Numbered from the stretch's first letter, positions 17,130 through 27,964 are shown. The stretch: DNA of 46,918 nucleotides from Photobacterium aquimaris (GCF_002954455.1 NZ_MSCC01000001.1:1754691-1801608), one strand, 5' to 3'. Numbers and translations: made by a program. The notes: generated from the letters alone by a model not told the origin.

Positions 17130-20100
17130 ATGAAAAGAATGTTGATTAACGCGACTCAAAAGGAAGAGTTGCGCGTCGCATTAGTTGATGGCCAAAAGCT
17201 ATTTGATCTTGATATCGAAAGCCCAGGTCACGAATCTAAAAAAGCAAATATCTACAAAGGCCGCATCACTCGTATCGAACCAAGCCTGGAAGCTGCGTTC
17301 GTTGATTACGGTGCTGAACGCCATGGCTTCCTCCCTTTAAAAGAAGTCGCTAAAGATTACTTCCCGTCAAACTATTCTTACCAAGGTCGTCCTAACATTA
17401 AGGAAGTCTTGAAAGAAGGCCAAGAAGTTATCGTTCAAGTTGATAAAGAAGAACGTGGTAACAAAGGTGCCGCACTAACAACCTTTATCTCATTAGCAGG
17501 TAGCTACCTTGTATTAATGCCTAATAACCCTCGTGCTGGCGGTATTTCTCGTCGTATCGAAGGTGAAGAGCGTACACAACTTAAAGCTGCATTAAGCACA
17601 TTAGAACTGCCTCACGGTATGGGTCTAATTGTACGTACTGCTGGTGTTGGTAAATCAGGTGAAGAGCTTGAGTGGGATTTAAATGTGCTACTTAATCACT
17701 GGAGTGCAGTGAAAGAAGCCGCTGAGTCTCAAGCTGCTCCATTCTTGATTCACCAAGAAAGTAACGTTATTGCACGTGCTATTCGTGATTATCTTCGTCG
17801 CGATATCGGTGAGATCCTTATCGATAGCCCACAAGTATTCGATCGCGCACGTGATCATATCAAGCTAATTCGTCCAGACTTCTTATCGCGTATTAAGCGT
17901 TATGAAGGCGAAGTACCGCTATTTAGCCACTACCAAATTGAAAGCCAAATTGACTCTGCGTTCCAGCGTGAAGTTCGTTTACCTTCAGGTGGCTCTGTTG
18001 TTATTGATCCAACAGAAGCACTGACTTCTATTGATATCAACTCAGCGCGTGCAACGAAAGGTGGTGATATTGAAGAAACAGCACTACAAACTAACTTAGA
18101 AGCAGCAGATGAAATTGCACGTCAATTACGTCTTCGCGATCTTGGTGGTCTAGTAGTTATTGATTTCATCGATATGACGCCAGTTCGTCACCAACGTGAA
18201 GTAGAAAACCGTTTACGTGAAGCGGTTCGTGTTGACCGTGCTCGCGTACAAATTGGTCGCATATCTCGCTTTGGTTTGCTTGAAATGTCTCGTCAACGTT
18301 TAAGCCCTTCTTTAGCAGAAGCAAGCCATCATGTTTGTCCTCGTTGTACGGGTACAGGTGTTGTGCGTGATAATGAATCATTATCACTATCAATTTTACG
18401 TTTAATCGAAGAAGAAGCATTAAAAGATAACAGTTCACAAGTGGTTGCTATTGTACCTGTGCCTGTTGCCTCTTACTTACTCAACGAAAAGCGCCCTGCT
18501 GTACAGCACATTGAAAAGTACCATAATGTTCGTGTTGTTATTGTGCCAAATGCTGACATGGAAACGCCACACTTTGAAGTGTTACGTATTCGTGAAGGTG
18601 AAGAGCAAGATACACTTTCGTACCATCTTCCTAGTACTATTGAAGCACTAAAAGAAGCTGAAGCGATTGAGTCACCACAACAAGAACGTACAGCTAAAAA
18701 ACGTGAAGAACCTGTTCTACACGGTTTTGCAGCGCCAAAACAACCAGCTCCTGTGGCCACAACACCAGAAGTACAATCTGTTGCTGTTGCTAAGCCACAA
18801 GCGATTATTGCTCAAGCGCCAAGTATCTTTAGCCGTATTTTTGCTGCTATTTCATCTTTCTTCAATAACAAAACTGAACAGCCAGTTGTTAAGCAAGAAG
18901 TTGAAGCACCAGTAAAAGAGCAAACAAACAACAATAATCGTCGTAACAATAATAACCGTCGTCCTGATAATCGTCGTAATGACCGTCAAGGTAATCGCGA
19001 TAACTCTCGCCGTAATAACAACCAAGAGAGTGCTCAAGACAACAACGCTGAACAACAAGATCGCAATAACGAGCAGCGTCAACCTCGTCGTCGCAATGAT
19101 CGTAATGAGCGCACGGACAAAAACCGTCAATCTCAAGAGCGTCCAGCGAAGCAACAACGTCAACCTCGTTCTGAAGAAGCGAAAGAGCAGCAGCGCCAAT
19201 CTCGTAAAGAAGAGATTCAAGCGCAGAAGCAACAGCGCCAACAATCAGAAGAAGTAAAAGCGAAAACAAATAACACTGTTGAAGCTGAAGAGAAAACCGT
19301 TAAAGCTAAACAACGTCGTCAACGTCGTCAGTTGCAGAAAAAAATCCGCATCACTGATAACAACGTAGAAACGACTGTTGTAGAGCAAGCTGTTGTTGAA
19401 AAAAATGCTATCACCGCGCTTACGACACCATCACCATTAATGGAGATGGGTACAACGATCGCGAAAGAAGCTCAAACGACAACTGTTCAAGATCAGGCTG
19501 TGATTGATGGACAAGCTGAAAACAATGAGCAAGATAACAACCAACGTCGTAACCGTCGTTCACCACGTCACTTACGTGCAAGTGGTCAACGCCGTCGTCG
19601 TATTCGTGATACGCGTGTTGAAAAACAAGATTATAAGCAGCATGAAGATCCAAGCTGCTACAATGTTGCCGACGCAGTTGAGCATGCAGTTGTTGAAGCA
19701 GCAGATACTATTAGCGATATGGTAAATGTTGTCTCTATTGTTGAGAAACCAAAAGCACTACGTCAAACATCAGGTGTAGCAACACCAGAAATGGCGATGG
19801 GTAAAGTATGGTCTCGCATTAAACCAACAATTGAAGTGCCTGTAGCAAAAACAGAAGTTGTTACTGAACAAGCACATCAGCCAACAATAGCGCAAACACT
19901 ACCAGAGGTTGTATCACAACCTACTTTAGGTGGTGTTGCGATGCCTGAACTCGCAATGGGTAAAGCTTTCCCATTACGTACGGCGGCTGTGGTTGAAGCA
20001 CCTGTGGTTGAAACTCCTGTGGTTGAAACACCTGTTGTTGAAGCACCTGTGGTTGAAGCACCTGTTGTTGAAACTCCTGTTGTTGAAACTCCTGTGGTTG

Positions 20101-20474
20101 AAACACCTGTTGTTGAAGCACCTGTTGTTGAAACTCCTGTTGTTGAAACTCCTGTGGTTGAAACACCTGTTGTTGAAGCACCTGTGGTTGAAGCACCTGT
20201 TGTTGAAACATCAGTAGTTGAAGCACCAGTTGCAAAAACAGCATCAGCACCAATGACTAAAATTGTCACTGAAGCGATAGCTGTAACAGCAACCTCTCCA
20301 CGTGGTTTCCATGCGGTAGCAGCAATGACGAAAGCACCGGCACCAACAGAAACAGTGGCAAGCGTAAAAGTTGAAGCAGCACCATTACGTGAAGCGACAA
20401 CAACACGTTCTGCAGGTAGCCAAACAGCGACCAATACAGCAGCAGCACCAATGACTAAGCCATCTTTTGACTAA
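17130..20474 (+). CDS. rne: Ribonuclease E
   Basis: Endoribonuclease that starts mRNA decay and processes rRNA and tRNA, the scaffold of the RNA degradosome. The catalytic half (1 to about 510) has the S1 domain (about 37-125), metal-binding D302 in SIDINSA and an Asp near 345 in VVIDFIDMT, and the zinc link CPRCTGTG. The 1114-residue protein continues into a disordered half. An amphipathic membrane-binding helix starts at 565 ([14 protein letters not shown]). An R/N/Q-rich RNA-binding stretch follows at about 590-720. [16 protein letters not shown] matches the second E. coli arginine-rich region. Two PE(M/L)AMGK motifs follow, then 16 pentapeptide repeats (954-1033). MTKAPAP near the end resembles the E. 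coli PNPase-binding tail. A conserved 5' UTR precedes it and a terminator follows. Confidence 0.98.
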   Translation: MKRMLINATQKEELRVALVDGQKLFDLDIESPGHESKKANIYKGRITRIEPSLEAAFVDYGAERHGFLPLKEVAKDYFPSNYSYQGRPNIKEVLKEGQEVIVQVDKEERGNKGAALTTFISLAGSYLVLMPNNPRAGGISRRIEGEERTQLKAALSTLELPHGMGLIVRTAGVGKSGEELEWDLNVLLNHWSAVKEAAESQAAPFLIHQESNVIARAIRDYLRRDIGEILIDSPQVFDRARDHIKLIRPDFLSRIKRYEGEVPLFSHYQIESQIDSAFQREVRLPSGGSVVIDPTEALTSIDINSARATKGGDIEETALQTNLEAADEIARQLRLRDLGGLVVIDFIDMTPVRHQREVENRLREAVRVDRARVQIGRISRFGLLEMSRQRLSPSLAEASHHVCPRCTGTGVVRDNESLSLSILRLIEEEALKDNSSQVVAIVPVPVASYLLNEKRPAVQHIEKYHNVRVVIVPNADMETPHFEVLRIREGEEQDTLSYHLPSTIEALKEAEAIESPQQERTAKKREEPVLHGFAAPKQPAPVATTPEVQSVAVAKPQAIIAQAPSIFSRIFAAISSFFNNKTEQPVVKQEVEAPVKEQTNNNNRRNNNNRRPDNRRNDRQGNRDNSRRNNNQESAQDNNAEQQDRNNEQRQPRRRNDRNERTDKNRQSQERPAKQQRQPRSEEAKEQQRQSRKEEIQAQKQQRQQSEEVKAKTNNTVEAEEKTVKAKQRRQRRQLQKKIRITDNNVETTVVEQAVVEKNAITALTTPSPLMEMGTTIAKEAQTTTVQDQAVIDGQAENNEQDNNQRRNRRSPRHLRASGQRRRRIRDTRVEKQDYKQHEDPSCYNVADAVEHAVVEAADTISDMVNVVSIVEKPKALRQTSGVATPEMAMGKVWSRIKPTIEVPVAKTEVVTEQAHQPTIAQTLPEVVSQPTLGGVAMPELAMGKAFPLRTAAVVEAPVVETPVVETPVVEAPVVEAPVVETPVVETPVVETPVVEAPVVETPVVETPVVETPVVEAPVVEAPVVETSVVEAPVAKTASAPMTKIVTEAIAVTATSPRGFHAVAAMTKAPAPTETVASVKVEAAPLREATTTRSAGSQTATNTAAAPMTKPSFD
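19989..20228 (+). repeat. 15-bp tandem repeat array in rne (16 units)
   Basis: Sixteen in-frame copies of a 15-bp unit encoding VVE(A/T)P; the fifteenth reads VVETS. Copies differ mainly at GTG/GTT, GCA/ACT/ACA and CCT/CCA codons, and a higher-order pattern (A, T, T or T, T, T, A) suggests duplication of blocks. Copy number is likely to vary between strains. Confidence 0.95.
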
Positions 20475-20493
20475 GTTATTTTAAACTGCTAAT

Positions 20494-20523
20494 AAAAAGC
20501 CATGCATCTGCATGGCTTTTTTT
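20494..20523 (+). terminator. Terminator of rne
   Basis: Stem AGCCATGC, loop ATCT, GCATGGCT, followed by a run of seven T including the last stem base. It lies about 20 bases after the rne stop. Confidence 0.92.
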
Positions 20524-20720
20524 ATTACTCTTTTTTTGAGTCAAAAACATCCATAATTTTTAACAATCTGATTGCTTAACGTCATTAATATGTCCCCAAA
20601 GCACATCTTTACCGCATTTAACAGCTTAAGTTGAAGCAATGTAAATCTTTCGGTAACATTCTGTTAATCAATATTTTTTAATTCTCCATTCATTTTAGCG
20701 AAGAGAAGAACGCCTAATAT

Positions 20721-22277
20721 ATGTCTGAATTTCCTCAAGTCTCACAACAATCAGTCAAAAATGACATCCTATCTGGATTAACGGTAGCGCTTGCTCTAGT
20801 ACCAGAAGCTGTTGCTTTTGCCTTTGTCGCAGGTGTCGACCCTATGGTTGGTCTATACGCAGCCTTTATTGTCGGGTTAATTACTGCCATCTTTGGTGGA
20901 CGCCCTGGCATGATCTCGGGCGCAACAGGCGCAATGGCCGTAGTAATGGTCAGCCTTGTCGCTCAACACGGTATTCAATATCTATTTGCCGCAGTAATGT
21001 TGGCGGGTATTTTTCAAATTCTAGCTGGCGTATTTCGCCTCGGTAAATTTATTCGCATGGTTCCACATCCGGTAATGATCGGTTTTGTTAACGGCTTAGC
21101 GATTGTTATTTTCTTAGCTCAGCTTGGTCAATTTAAAGTACCGTCACTGGCTGGCGGTCTTGAATGGATGCACGGTACTCAGCTTTACATCATGCTGGGA
21201 TTAGTGCTGTTAACCATGTCTATCATCTACTTTTTACCCAAGCTCACTAAAGCGGTACCCTCTTCGTTAGTTGCCATTTTAACCGTCACAGCATTGGTAC
21301 ATGTATTAGGTCTAGATTCACGTACCGTGGTTGATTTTGTGCGTACTATGAGTGGTGATGCTAATGCTACCCTTGCAGGCTCGCTACCAACATTTGCACT
21401 ACCGGATGTAGGTTTTAACCTTGCAACCCTTAAAATAATTTTGCCTTACTCGCTAATTCTTGCAGCTGTTGGTTTAATCGAATCATTACTAACACTGACT
21501 GTTATTGATGAAATGACCAATACTCGTGGCCACGGTAACCGTGAATGTGTCGGTCAAGGTATGGCTAATATCACTTGTTCAGTGTTTGGTGCTATGGGTG
21601 GTTGTGCGATGATTGGCCAATCAATGATCAATATTAACTCGGGTGGTCGTGGTCGCTTATCCGGCATTACTGCAGCTATTGGCTTATTAGTGTTTATCCT
21701 ATTTGGCTCATCATTCATTGAGATGATTCCATTAGCAGCACTGGTTGGCGTAATGTTTATGGTTGTTATCGGCACCTTTGAGTGGGCAAGTTTACGTATG
21801 ATCCGTAAAGTGCCTAAGCATGACTTTTTCACCATTATTCTTGTTACCTGTGTGACTGTTGCTGCCGATCTTGCTGTGGCAGTGTTTGTAGGTGTTATTT
21901 ACTCAGCATTAGTGTTTGCATGGAATCACGCTAAACAAATTTATGCGACGTCTCATACTGATAAAGACGGTGCTAAAGTTTACCAAGTCAATGGCCCACT
22001 ATTCTTTGGTTCTGTATCTCATTTCTTAGAATTATTTGATGCGAGTAATGATCCAAATACTGTGATTATTGATTTTGCCCACTCCCGTGTTTCCGATCAC
22101 TCAGCCATTGAAGCGATTGATACGCTCGCTGAACGTTACGCAAGCCGTAATAAAACCCTTCATATTCGCCACTTAAGTCCAGAGTGTCGTCGACTGCTAC
22201 AAAAAGCGGGTAATCTAGTTGAAGTGAATATGCTTGAAGATCCAACCTATAAAGTTGCCACTGACGTTCTAGGTTAA
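20721..22277 (+). CDS. SulP-family anion transporter with STAS domain
   Basis: Inner-membrane transporter of the SLC26/SulP family, 518 residues. About 10-14 hydrophobic segments cover residues 10-405, beginning with the family motif [33 protein letters not shown]. The C-terminal STAS domain (about 425-515) contains [20 protein letters not shown]. The substrate could be sulfate, bicarbonate, chloride or a dicarboxylate such as those moved by DauA; the sequence alone does not decide. It stands alone between two terminators, so no partner gene helps. The start at 20721 has a purine-rich AGAGAAGAA about 11 bases upstream, which is only moderate. Confidence 0.92.
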   Translation: MSEFPQVSQQSVKNDILSGLTVALALVPEAVAFAFVAGVDPMVGLYAAFIVGLITAIFGGRPGMISGATGAMAVVMVSLVAQHGIQYLFAAVMLAGIFQILAGVFRLGKFIRMVPHPVMIGFVNGLAIVIFLAQLGQFKVPSLAGGLEWMHGTQLYIMLGLVLLTMSIIYFLPKLTKAVPSSLVAILTVTALVHVLGLDSRTVVDFVRTMSGDANATLAGSLPTFALPDVGFNLATLKIILPYSLILAAVGLIESLLTLTVIDEMTNTRGHGNRECVGQGMANITCSVFGAMGGCAMIGQSMININSGGRGRLSGITAAIGLLVFILFGSSFIEMIPLAALVGVMFMVVIGTFEWASLRMIRKVPKHDFFTIILVTCVTVAADLAVAVFVGVIYSALVFAWNHAKQIYATSHTDKDGAKVYQVNGPLFFGSVSHFLELFDASNDPNTVIIDFAHSRVSDHSAIEAIDTLAERYASRNKTLHIRHLSPECRRLLQKAGNLVEVNMLEDPTYKVATDVLG

Positions 22278-22314
22278 GCTATCAATTAACTGGTTTAAAA
22301 TAATCTCGTAACAT

Positions 22315-22352
22315 AAAAAAGCCCGTGTAGTCCTTTGACTACTCGGGCTTTC
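22315..22352 (+). terminator. Terminator after the SulP gene
   Basis: Stem AAGCCCG-T-GTAGTC with GACTAC-T-CGGGCTT (one mismatch), short loop, then TTCGTTT. A preceding A-run lets it also work on the minus strand. Confidence 0.85.
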
Positions 22353-22409
22353 GTTTATAATCACTAGTACACGATATTACTCGTACTACAATGCTTTTGA
22401 GAGGAAATT

Positions 22410-23015
22410 ATGGTTGATAAAACCACCAAGGATGATCGCCATCAAGCCCGCCAACAACGACTAAAACAACAGGTTGATAATAAGATCAATGCCGCCCAGC
22501 AAGAACGTGGGCTGGTAGTGGTTATTACGGGTAATGGTAAAGGTAAATCAACCTCGGGTTTTGGTATGATCGCCCGCGCAGTAGGCCACGGACAACAATG
22601 TGGTGTCGGACAATTTATTAAAGGTACATGGGATTGTGGTGAGCGTAATCTGCTACAACAACACGGGGTTAAATTTTCTATTATGGCCACAGGCTTTACA
22701 TGGGAAACTCAAAATAAAGTCGCAGATACGCTCGCAGCACAAACTACGTGGGCTGATTGCAAAGCGATGTTAGCTGATGAAAAACTTGATGTGGTATTAC
22801 TTGATGAACTCACTTACATGGTGACCTATGACTATATTAATTTAGCTGAGATCATCGATGCCATCAATGCTCGACCGCCACAACAAACCGTTATTATTAC
22901 TGGTCGTGCTGCTCATCGCCAATTAATTGAAATTGCTGATACTGTTTCTGAAGTACGTAATATCAAGCATGCTTTTGAACAAGGTATCAAAGCCCGCAAA
23001 GGTATTGATTGGTAA
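22410..23015 (+). CDS. btuR: Cob(I)alamin adenosyltransferase, CobA/BtuR type
   Basis: Adds the 5'-deoxyadenosyl group to reduced corrinoids to make coenzyme B12, for salvage or synthesis. The 201 residues match the family. The P-loop variant GNGKGKST lies at 41-48, with GFGMIARAVGHG after it. DVVLLDELTYMVTYDY, VIITGRAAHRQLIEIAD and the C-terminal KARKGIDW complete the family pattern. The start has GAGAGGAAATT immediately upstream. There are no other cobalamin genes in the window, so a salvage role is the simplest reading. I see no cobalamin riboswitch in the 132-base upstream gap. Confidence 0.95.
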   Translation: MVDKTTKDDRHQARQQRLKQQVDNKINAAQQERGLVVVITGNGKGKSTSGFGMIARAVGHGQQCGVGQFIKGTWDCGERNLLQQHGVKFSIMATGFTWETQNKVADTLAAQTTWADCKAMLADEKLDVVLLDELTYMVTYDYINLAEIIDAINARPPQQTVIITGRAAHRQLIEIADTVSEVRNIKHAFEQGIKARKGIDW

Positions 23016-23172
23016 TAAATCGCCACCAGCAATGTTCAAATAAAATGCACACAGAATGATAAACATACATATAGTTGAATTAAACAAAATTTTACTATTA
23101 GAATAAGCATTATCTCTTACAATAAAGAGCATACTCAATAAAAATATAAACAGCGCTAACGCTGGAGAAAAT

Positions 23173-23607
23173 ATGCCTTCCCATTTACCTCGCTCATTTA
23201 GTAAACCTTTTCTAAAGGTGTTCCATATTTTAGAAGCGGTATTATTAACCGCGATTACTTTAGCCACAGTTGTCGCAATGGTGAATGAATTTATTCATGT
23301 ATTTGTTAACCGTAACATTCAGTTAACTGATATTTTATTGATGTTCATTTATCTCGAAATTCTAGCAATGGTGCAGCAATTTGTTGCTCACGGTAAAATT
23401 CCAGTGCGATATCCGCTTTATATCGCGATTATGGCTATTGCCCGCTATATTACCCTTGGTATGAAAGAGCTTGATGGCACCTTTATTATTTGGCTATCAC
23501 TAGCAGCATTTATTCTAGCAGCAGCAACAGTACTGATCCGTATTGGTCATCACTACTGGCCTTATGAAGAGCCACAAGAACCGGGCAAAAAACAAGCTGA
23601 TGATTAA
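23173..23607 (+). CDS. psiE: PsiE-family membrane protein
   Basis: Small inner-membrane protein of 144 residues with four predicted transmembrane segments (about 15-37, 48-70, 78-98 and 104-125). PsiE was named as phosphate-starvation-inducible in E. coli; its molecular function is unknown. LLMFIYLEILAMVQQF, then IPVRYPLYIAIMAIARYI, is the conserved core, equivalent to the E. coli YFLYFEFIALIVKYF and PLRYFVYIGITAIVRLI stretches. GGAG lies before the start. No Pho box was recognised in the AT-rich 157-base upstream gap. It converges on codA. Confidence 0.85.
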   Translation: MPSHLPRSFSKPFLKVFHILEAVLLTAITLATVVAMVNEFIHVFVNRNIQLTDILLMFIYLEILAMVQQFVAHGKIPVRYPLYIAIMAIARYITLGMKELDGTFIIWLSLAAFILAAATVLIRIGHHYWPYEEPQEPGKKQADD

Positions 23608-23640
23608 TCATCAATTTTAAAAAACACACTTATTTACTAT

Positions 23641-23671
23641 AAAAAAAGGGCGAATCTCATGATTCGCCCTT
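23641..23671 (-). terminator. Terminator of the codBA unit
   Basis: Stem AAGGGCGAATC/GATTCGCCCTT with a four-base loop, followed on the minus strand by a T-run. It sits between convergent psiE and codA and works best for codA. Confidence 0.9.
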
Positions 23672-23692
23672 AACGTTATAACTTAATAATAA

Positions 23693-24970
23693 TTAACGTT
23701 TAAATGAAACTTGCTCTACTTCATTTAAATGAATCTCAGTCACAGCAGGTTGAGTCACAGCTATTACTTTGCCATGACGAATCGAATAGCGCACTGGCAC
23801 TTGACGACGCACAGCATCAAAACCATTTTCTGCTGGTAAAATTAATAAGCTTCCTGGCTTACCTTGCTCAATACCATAGCGATGTTGAATATTCAGTGTT
23901 CGTGCTGAGTTGTTACTGATCAAATCTAATGACTGGTTAATTTGGTCATAGCCCATCACTTGGCACACATGTAGCCCCATATGTAGCACTTGCAACATAT
24001 TTGCCGTACCTAATGGATACCAAGGATCAAACACATCATCATGGCCAAAACAAACATTAATGTTAGCCGCTAGCATTTCTTTGACGCGGGTTACCCCACG
24101 ACGCTTAGGATAATCATCAAAACGTCCTTGCAGATGAATATTAACCAATGGGTTAGCAACAAAGTTAATCCCTGACATTTTTAATAAGCGGAACAAACGT
24201 GAAGCATAAGCGCCATTGTATGAACCCATAGCCGTGGTATGGCTTGCTGTGACCTTCTCACCCATATCATATTTATGTGCTAACGCTGCAACTGTTTCAA
24301 CAAAGCGCGATTGTTCATCGTCTATCTCATCACAGTGAACATCAATCAAACAATCATATTTCCGAGCTAATTCAAACACGTAATGTAGTGATTCAACGCC
24401 ATACTCACGAGTAAATTCAAAGTGAGGAATAGCACCAATAACATCTGCGCCCAACTGCACTGCTTGTTCTAATAATTGCTTACCATTTGGGTATGACAAA
24501 ATACCTTCTTGCGGAAAGGCAACAATTTGAATATCAACCCATTGCTTCATTTCTTCACGTACTTCAACCATAGCTTTCAATGCCACCAGAGTTGGATCTG
24601 AGACATCAACATGAGTACGTACATGTTGTACGCCATTAGCAATTTGCCATTTTAAGGTTTGTTTAGCGCGTGATTTTACATCTTCAATCGATAATGTTTG
24701 CTTACGCTCAGCCCAGCGTTCAATACCTTCAAATAACGTACCTGAAATGTTCCAACTAGGCTCACCTGCTGTTTGAGTAGTATCGAGGTGAATATGAGGC
24801 TCACAAAAAGGCGCGACGGCTAATCCACCTTCTGCATCAAGGATCTCACCGTGGTAATCAAAATCAACGTCATTATTCTCAATACGTTTAAATTGGCCAT
24901 TCTCAATCAGAATCTGCTTTAAGCTTGATTGACCTTGAAGGGTGGCATTTTTAATCAATAAAGTTGTCAT
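23693..24970 (-). CDS. codA: Cytosine deaminase
   Basis: Hydrolytic deaminase converting cytosine to uracil and ammonia for pyrimidine salvage. The 425 residues belong to the amidohydrolase superfamily. Metal ligands are H59 and H61 in EPHIHLD, a histidine in [14 protein letters not shown], and an aspartate in [36 protein letters not shown] and [14 protein letters not shown] match E. coli CodA closely. It lies nine bases after codB with AAGGA before the start, so the two form one operon in the E. coli order. Confidence 0.97.
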   Translation of the reverse strand: MTTLLIKNATLQGQSSLKQILIENGQFKRIENNDVDFDYHGEILDAEGGLAVAPFCEPHIHLDTTQTAGEPSWNISGTLFEGIERWAERKQTLSIEDVKSRAKQTLKWQIANGVQHVRTHVDVSDPTLVALKAMVEVREEMKQWVDIQIVAFPQEGILSYPNGKQLLEQAVQLGADVIGAIPHFEFTREYGVESLHYVFELARKYDCLIDVHCDEIDDEQSRFVETVAALAHKYDMGEKVTASHTTAMGSYNGAYASRLFRLLKMSGINFVANPLVNIHLQGRFDDYPKRRGVTRVKEMLAANINVCFGHDDVFDPWYPLGTANMLQVLHMGLHVCQVMGYDQINQSLDLISNNSARTLNIQHRYGIEQGKPGSLLILPAENGFDAVRRQVPVRYSIRHGKVIAVTQPAVTEIHLNEVEQVSFKR

Positions 24971-24979
24971 GATATGTCC

Positions 24980-26221
24980 TTACGCTGGCTGAACGTCAGC
25001 TACGCGCTTTTTATTAAAAATTGGATTAAGAATTAAATAGCTCACTGCACCACCTAAAACAGCATTGACTGGCACAACCCCAGGCAAATAATGTCCACAA
25101 GCTACACCAACAGCAACCGCCATGATGCCAGCCCAATTGACGTTTTTAAATTCAGCCGTTGCAAAATCTTTATAGCAGCTACGATTCGCCATAAAATCCG
25201 CAATAATAACGCCACCAATAGGTGGAATAGCTAACGAAAGAAAGGTTAACCAGCCAACAAAGTTATTGTATAGCCACAAAGCAAACAGTGTTCCGATAAC
25301 ACCATTAACCATCGAAATATACTTACTTGGTAATCCGGTAATATTAGAAAAACCTAAGCCTGAGGCATAGAGCGCATTATCGTTAGTGGTCCAAATATTT
25401 AACCCCAATACGATAATCGCGGGAATCAATAATCCCTGTGCAATCATTACTTCTGAAATATCTGCTTCGCCTGTTGCCGCCGCACCTGCTGCGCCAAAAA
25501 TAAACATCAGTGAATTACCAATGAAAAATGCCACCATCGTCACTAACACAGCACCAGCAGGCTTTTTACCAAAGCGAACAAAGTCAGCCGTTAAGGTTCC
25601 GGCACTTACAAAAGATCCAACAACCATTGCTACCGCAACAGAGAAATCAATACTTACTTCAGGCTTTACTGCTTTGATTACACTCACGCCACCAATACTC
25701 TCAATAGCATCAAAAACAGAATATCCACCTAATAAAGCAATCGCAGGCACAGCAATGGCCGATAAAATCATTAACGCTGACATGCCAAAATAGACTGTCA
25801 CTGTCATCAATAACCCCGATACCACTATTAATATATTAGTATCAATACCGGTCGCTTTATGGACAGGAATAGCAAACATCGCCACGCCAACACCAAACCA
25901 GCCCACTTGTGTGCCACCCAGCAATGCCGAAGGTAACCAAGAGCCTTTAACGCCAAAAGAAAAACGAGCAAGAAGATGTGTTGAAAGGCCGGTTGAAGCA
26001 CCGATGTAACCTAGAAAAGAAGTATAAATACCAAGGATAAGGTTACCGATAATTACAGCAAGAAAGAAGTCATCAAAAGAAAGCCCAATACCTAACGCTC
26101 CGCCGGTCCACATACTTGCAGAAAAGAACGTTAATCCAAGCATAACCATGGTTAATGATACTATGCTTTTTCTTGCCGTCATTGGCACAGGACCAAGACT
26201 ATAATTATTATCTGCCGCCAT
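24980..26221 (-). CDS. codB: Cytosine permease
   Basis: NCS1-family inner-membrane cytosine importer feeding the CodA reaction. About 12 hydrophobic segments are present. The N-terminal DNNYSLGPVPMTARKSI and FFSASMWTGGALG, and the later WTTNDNALYASGLGFSNITG, agree with E. coli CodB almost residue by residue. The start is set to the ATG at 26221; an in-frame GTG at 26233 would add four residues. Length is 413 residues. A PurR-like operator lies about 105 bases upstream, in keeping with PurR control of codBA in E. coli. Confidence 0.96.
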   Translation of the reverse strand: MAADNNYSLGPVPMTARKSIVSLTMVMLGLTFFSASMWTGGALGIGLSFDDFFLAVIIGNLILGIYTSFLGYIGASTGLSTHLLARFSFGVKGSWLPSALLGGTQVGWFGVGVAMFAIPVHKATGIDTNILIVVSGLLMTVTVYFGMSALMILSAIAVPAIALLGGYSVFDAIESIGGVSVIKAVKPEVSIDFSVAVAMVVGSFVSAGTLTADFVRFGKKPAGAVLVTMVAFFIGNSLMFIFGAAGAAATGEADISEVMIAQGLLIPAIIVLGLNIWTTNDNALYASGLGFSNITGLPSKYISMVNGVIGTLFALWLYNNFVGWLTFLSLAIPPIGGVIIADFMANRSCYKDFATAEFKNVNWAGIMAVAVGVACGHYLPGVVPVNAVLGGAVSYLILNPIFNKKRVADVQPA

Positions 26222-26326
26222 TTTTACCACCACAATCTAATACAAACATTAAAATTAAGCTCGATGCTATGGATAAACGGCGCGCATTATAACTGTAAAA
26301 ATAAGATGGTCAACGATATAAAACAA

Positions 26327-26342
26327 AAGCAAACGTTAATAT
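26327..26342 (-). promoter_or_regulatory. PurR-like operator upstream of codBA
   Basis: Plus-strand AAGCAAACGTTAATAT fits the E. coli PurR consensus (ANGCAAACGNTTNCNT) at 12 of 14 defined positions, including the whole GCAAACG half. Location before codB matches the known regulation of codBA in E. coli. The second half-site is weak. Confidence 0.6.
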
Positions 26343-26508
26343 TTAACTTTACTAAAAATAAACCATAAATAACAATGAATTAAAAATCAAAAACAATAAT
26401 AAACATTACATCTTGAAACAAATTAACGCAACAATATGCTACTAATATCCCATTACAATCAGGCTATCAAACATAATACTAATAAAATCATATTGGGTTT
26501 ATTGAAAT

Positions 26509-26537
26509 AAAAAAAGGCACTCAGAGTGCCTTTTTTA
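26509..26537 (-). terminator. Terminator of dcuB
   Basis: Stem AAAAAGGCACT/AGTGCCTTTTT around a three-base loop, with A- and T-runs on both sides. It follows the dcuB stop on the minus strand. Confidence 0.9.
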
Positions 26538-26554
26538 AATCAATAACTAAAAGG

Positions 26555-27877
26555 TTAGATAATAATTTGAGCAAGCACATAACCAATACAACATGCTGAG
26601 ATAACACCAATTAGACCCGGCATCATAAAGCTATGGTTAAAGTACCATTTACCAATTTTGGTAGTGCCTGTTACATCAAAGTTGACAGTAGCAATGTCTG
26701 AGGGGTAATTAGGAATGAAGAAGTAGCCGTATGTCGCAGGCATTAAACCAATTAACAACGCTGGGCTTAATCCCATTGCTAAACCAACAGGCAACATCAT
26801 ACGTGCCGTTGCTGCTTGTGAATTAACCACCACAGACACGATAAATAACGCTAATGCAAACGTCCACGGATAGCCTTGTACCATTTCGGTAATACCCGAT
26901 TTAAACGATGGCATCGCATATTGGAAATAAGTATCACTCATCCAAGCAATACCAAAAATAGCGATTGCCGCTACCATACCCGATTTAAACACCACCCCTT
27001 CTGGCACTTTCTGCACATTAGTACGTGTCACTAACAAGATTAAGCCACCAAAGCCAAGCATCATCATTTGAATAATTAATGACATCGAGATTGGCTTAGC
27101 ATCACCAATAGTGCGAATTTCTGGCACCATTGCCACAATAACAATCGAGACTAACGCTACTACGAATAACATCACAGCGTGCATTGCCGAACGGGGTAAT
27201 TGCTCATTTAATGACGTTTTAGTGGTATGAAGAATTTGATCTCGCCAAACGGGATCTTGTAAACGGCGTTGGTATTCAGGATCATCAGCCAGTTCTTTAC
27301 CACGACGTAAACTATACAACGATAACAACAAGGTTCCGCCTAACGTTGCCGGAATGGTCACCATTAAAATAGATAATAAGTGGATAGATTCATTGAGGCC
27401 TGATAATTGCGCGAGATAGTACACCACTGCAGCTGAAATTGGACTTGCCGTTATCGCCAGTTGCGAGGCTACCGATGAAGCAGCCATTGGTCGTTCTGGA
27501 CGTATGCCATTTTTAAGTGCAACATCACCAATGATAGGCATAATTGAATACACCGCATGGCCTGTACCTAGCATAAAGGTCATCACGTAAGTCACTAACG
27601 GACCCACAATCGTCACGCGTTTCGGGTTACTACGTAAAATACGCTCAGCAACCTGCAGCATGTATTTAAGACCACCAGCCGCTTCTAAAATCGAGGCACA
27701 AGTGACAACGGCAAGAATAATCAGCATCACGGTGATCGGTGGTGAGGTTGGTGGCATACGGAAGATAAATACTTCCACCAACAGCCCTAATCCTGAAACA
27801 ACACCTAATCCAATACCACCAAAACGGCTACCGGCATACAACACCAATAACAGGAATAAAAACTCCAAATACAACAT
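26555..27877 (-). CDS. dcuB: Anaerobic C4-dicarboxylate transporter, DcuA/DcuB family
   Basis: Inner-membrane antiporter that exchanges fumarate, malate or aspartate for succinate during anaerobic growth. The 440 residues are the family length. GTGHAVYSIMPIIGDVALKN, RPERPMAASSVASQ, NSQAATARMMLP and GTTKIGKWYFNHSFMMPGL are signatures. The GTGH and RPERPMAASS segments resemble DcuB more than DcuA, although ITASPISAAVVY is DcuA-like, so the letter is tentative. GGGAG lies before the start. A perfect FNR palindrome about 87-101 bases upstream agrees with anaerobic induction. Confidence 0.9.
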   Translation of the reverse strand: MLYLEFLFLLLVLYAGSRFGGIGLGVVSGLGLLVEVFIFRMPPTSPPITVMLIILAVVTCASILEAAGGLKYMLQVAERILRSNPKRVTIVGPLVTYVMTFMLGTGHAVYSIMPIIGDVALKNGIRPERPMAASSVASQLAITASPISAAVVYYLAQLSGLNESIHLLSILMVTIPATLGGTLLLSLYSLRRGKELADDPEYQRRLQDPVWRDQILHTTKTSLNEQLPRSAMHAVMLFVVALVSIVIVAMVPEIRTIGDAKPISMSLIIQMMMLGFGGLILLVTRTNVQKVPEGVVFKSGMVAAIAIFGIAWMSDTYFQYAMPSFKSGITEMVQGYPWTFALALFIVSVVVNSQAATARMMLPVGLAMGLSPALLIGLMPATYGYFFIPNYPSDIATVNFDVTGTTKIGKWYFNHSFMMPGLIGVISACCIGYVLAQIII

Positions 27878-27964
27878 GACTTATCTCCCTATATATCACT
27901 GATATTTTGGTTTCCAAAATACCTATCATAGGAAGTAAAATGCCTGTTACCTCAGATGCTCATA

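Larger units (their letters stand above)
26234..26554. other. Intergenic region between dcuB and codB
   Basis: About 320 bases holding the codB promoter region with a PurR-like box (26327-26342) and, next to the dcuB stop, a terminator (26509-26537). The middle part is AT-rich with no other recognisable element. Confidence 0.6.

Noticed and set aside
18852..19269. Two overlapping minus-strand ORFs of 126-130 codons, Leu- and Tyr-rich
   Set aside because: Antisense shadows of the Arg/Asn/Gln-rich RNA-binding region of rne; composition is explained by the complement of CGT, AAT and CAA codons.
19989..20228. Regular repeats considered as a CRISPR-like array
   Set aside because: Units are contiguous 15-bp coding repeats without spacers.
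19877..20434. Minus-strand 185-codon ORF of TGASTT repeats, and other long frames across the rne tail
   Set aside because: A 15-bp in-frame repeat keeps several frames open by construction; these are shadows of the VVE(A/T)P array.
22923..23267. Minus-strand 114-codon ORF with a hydrophobic stretch
   Set aside because: It is antisense to the 3' end of btuR and the 5' end of psiE, which are both clear genes, has no ribosome-binding site that I trust and no family signature.
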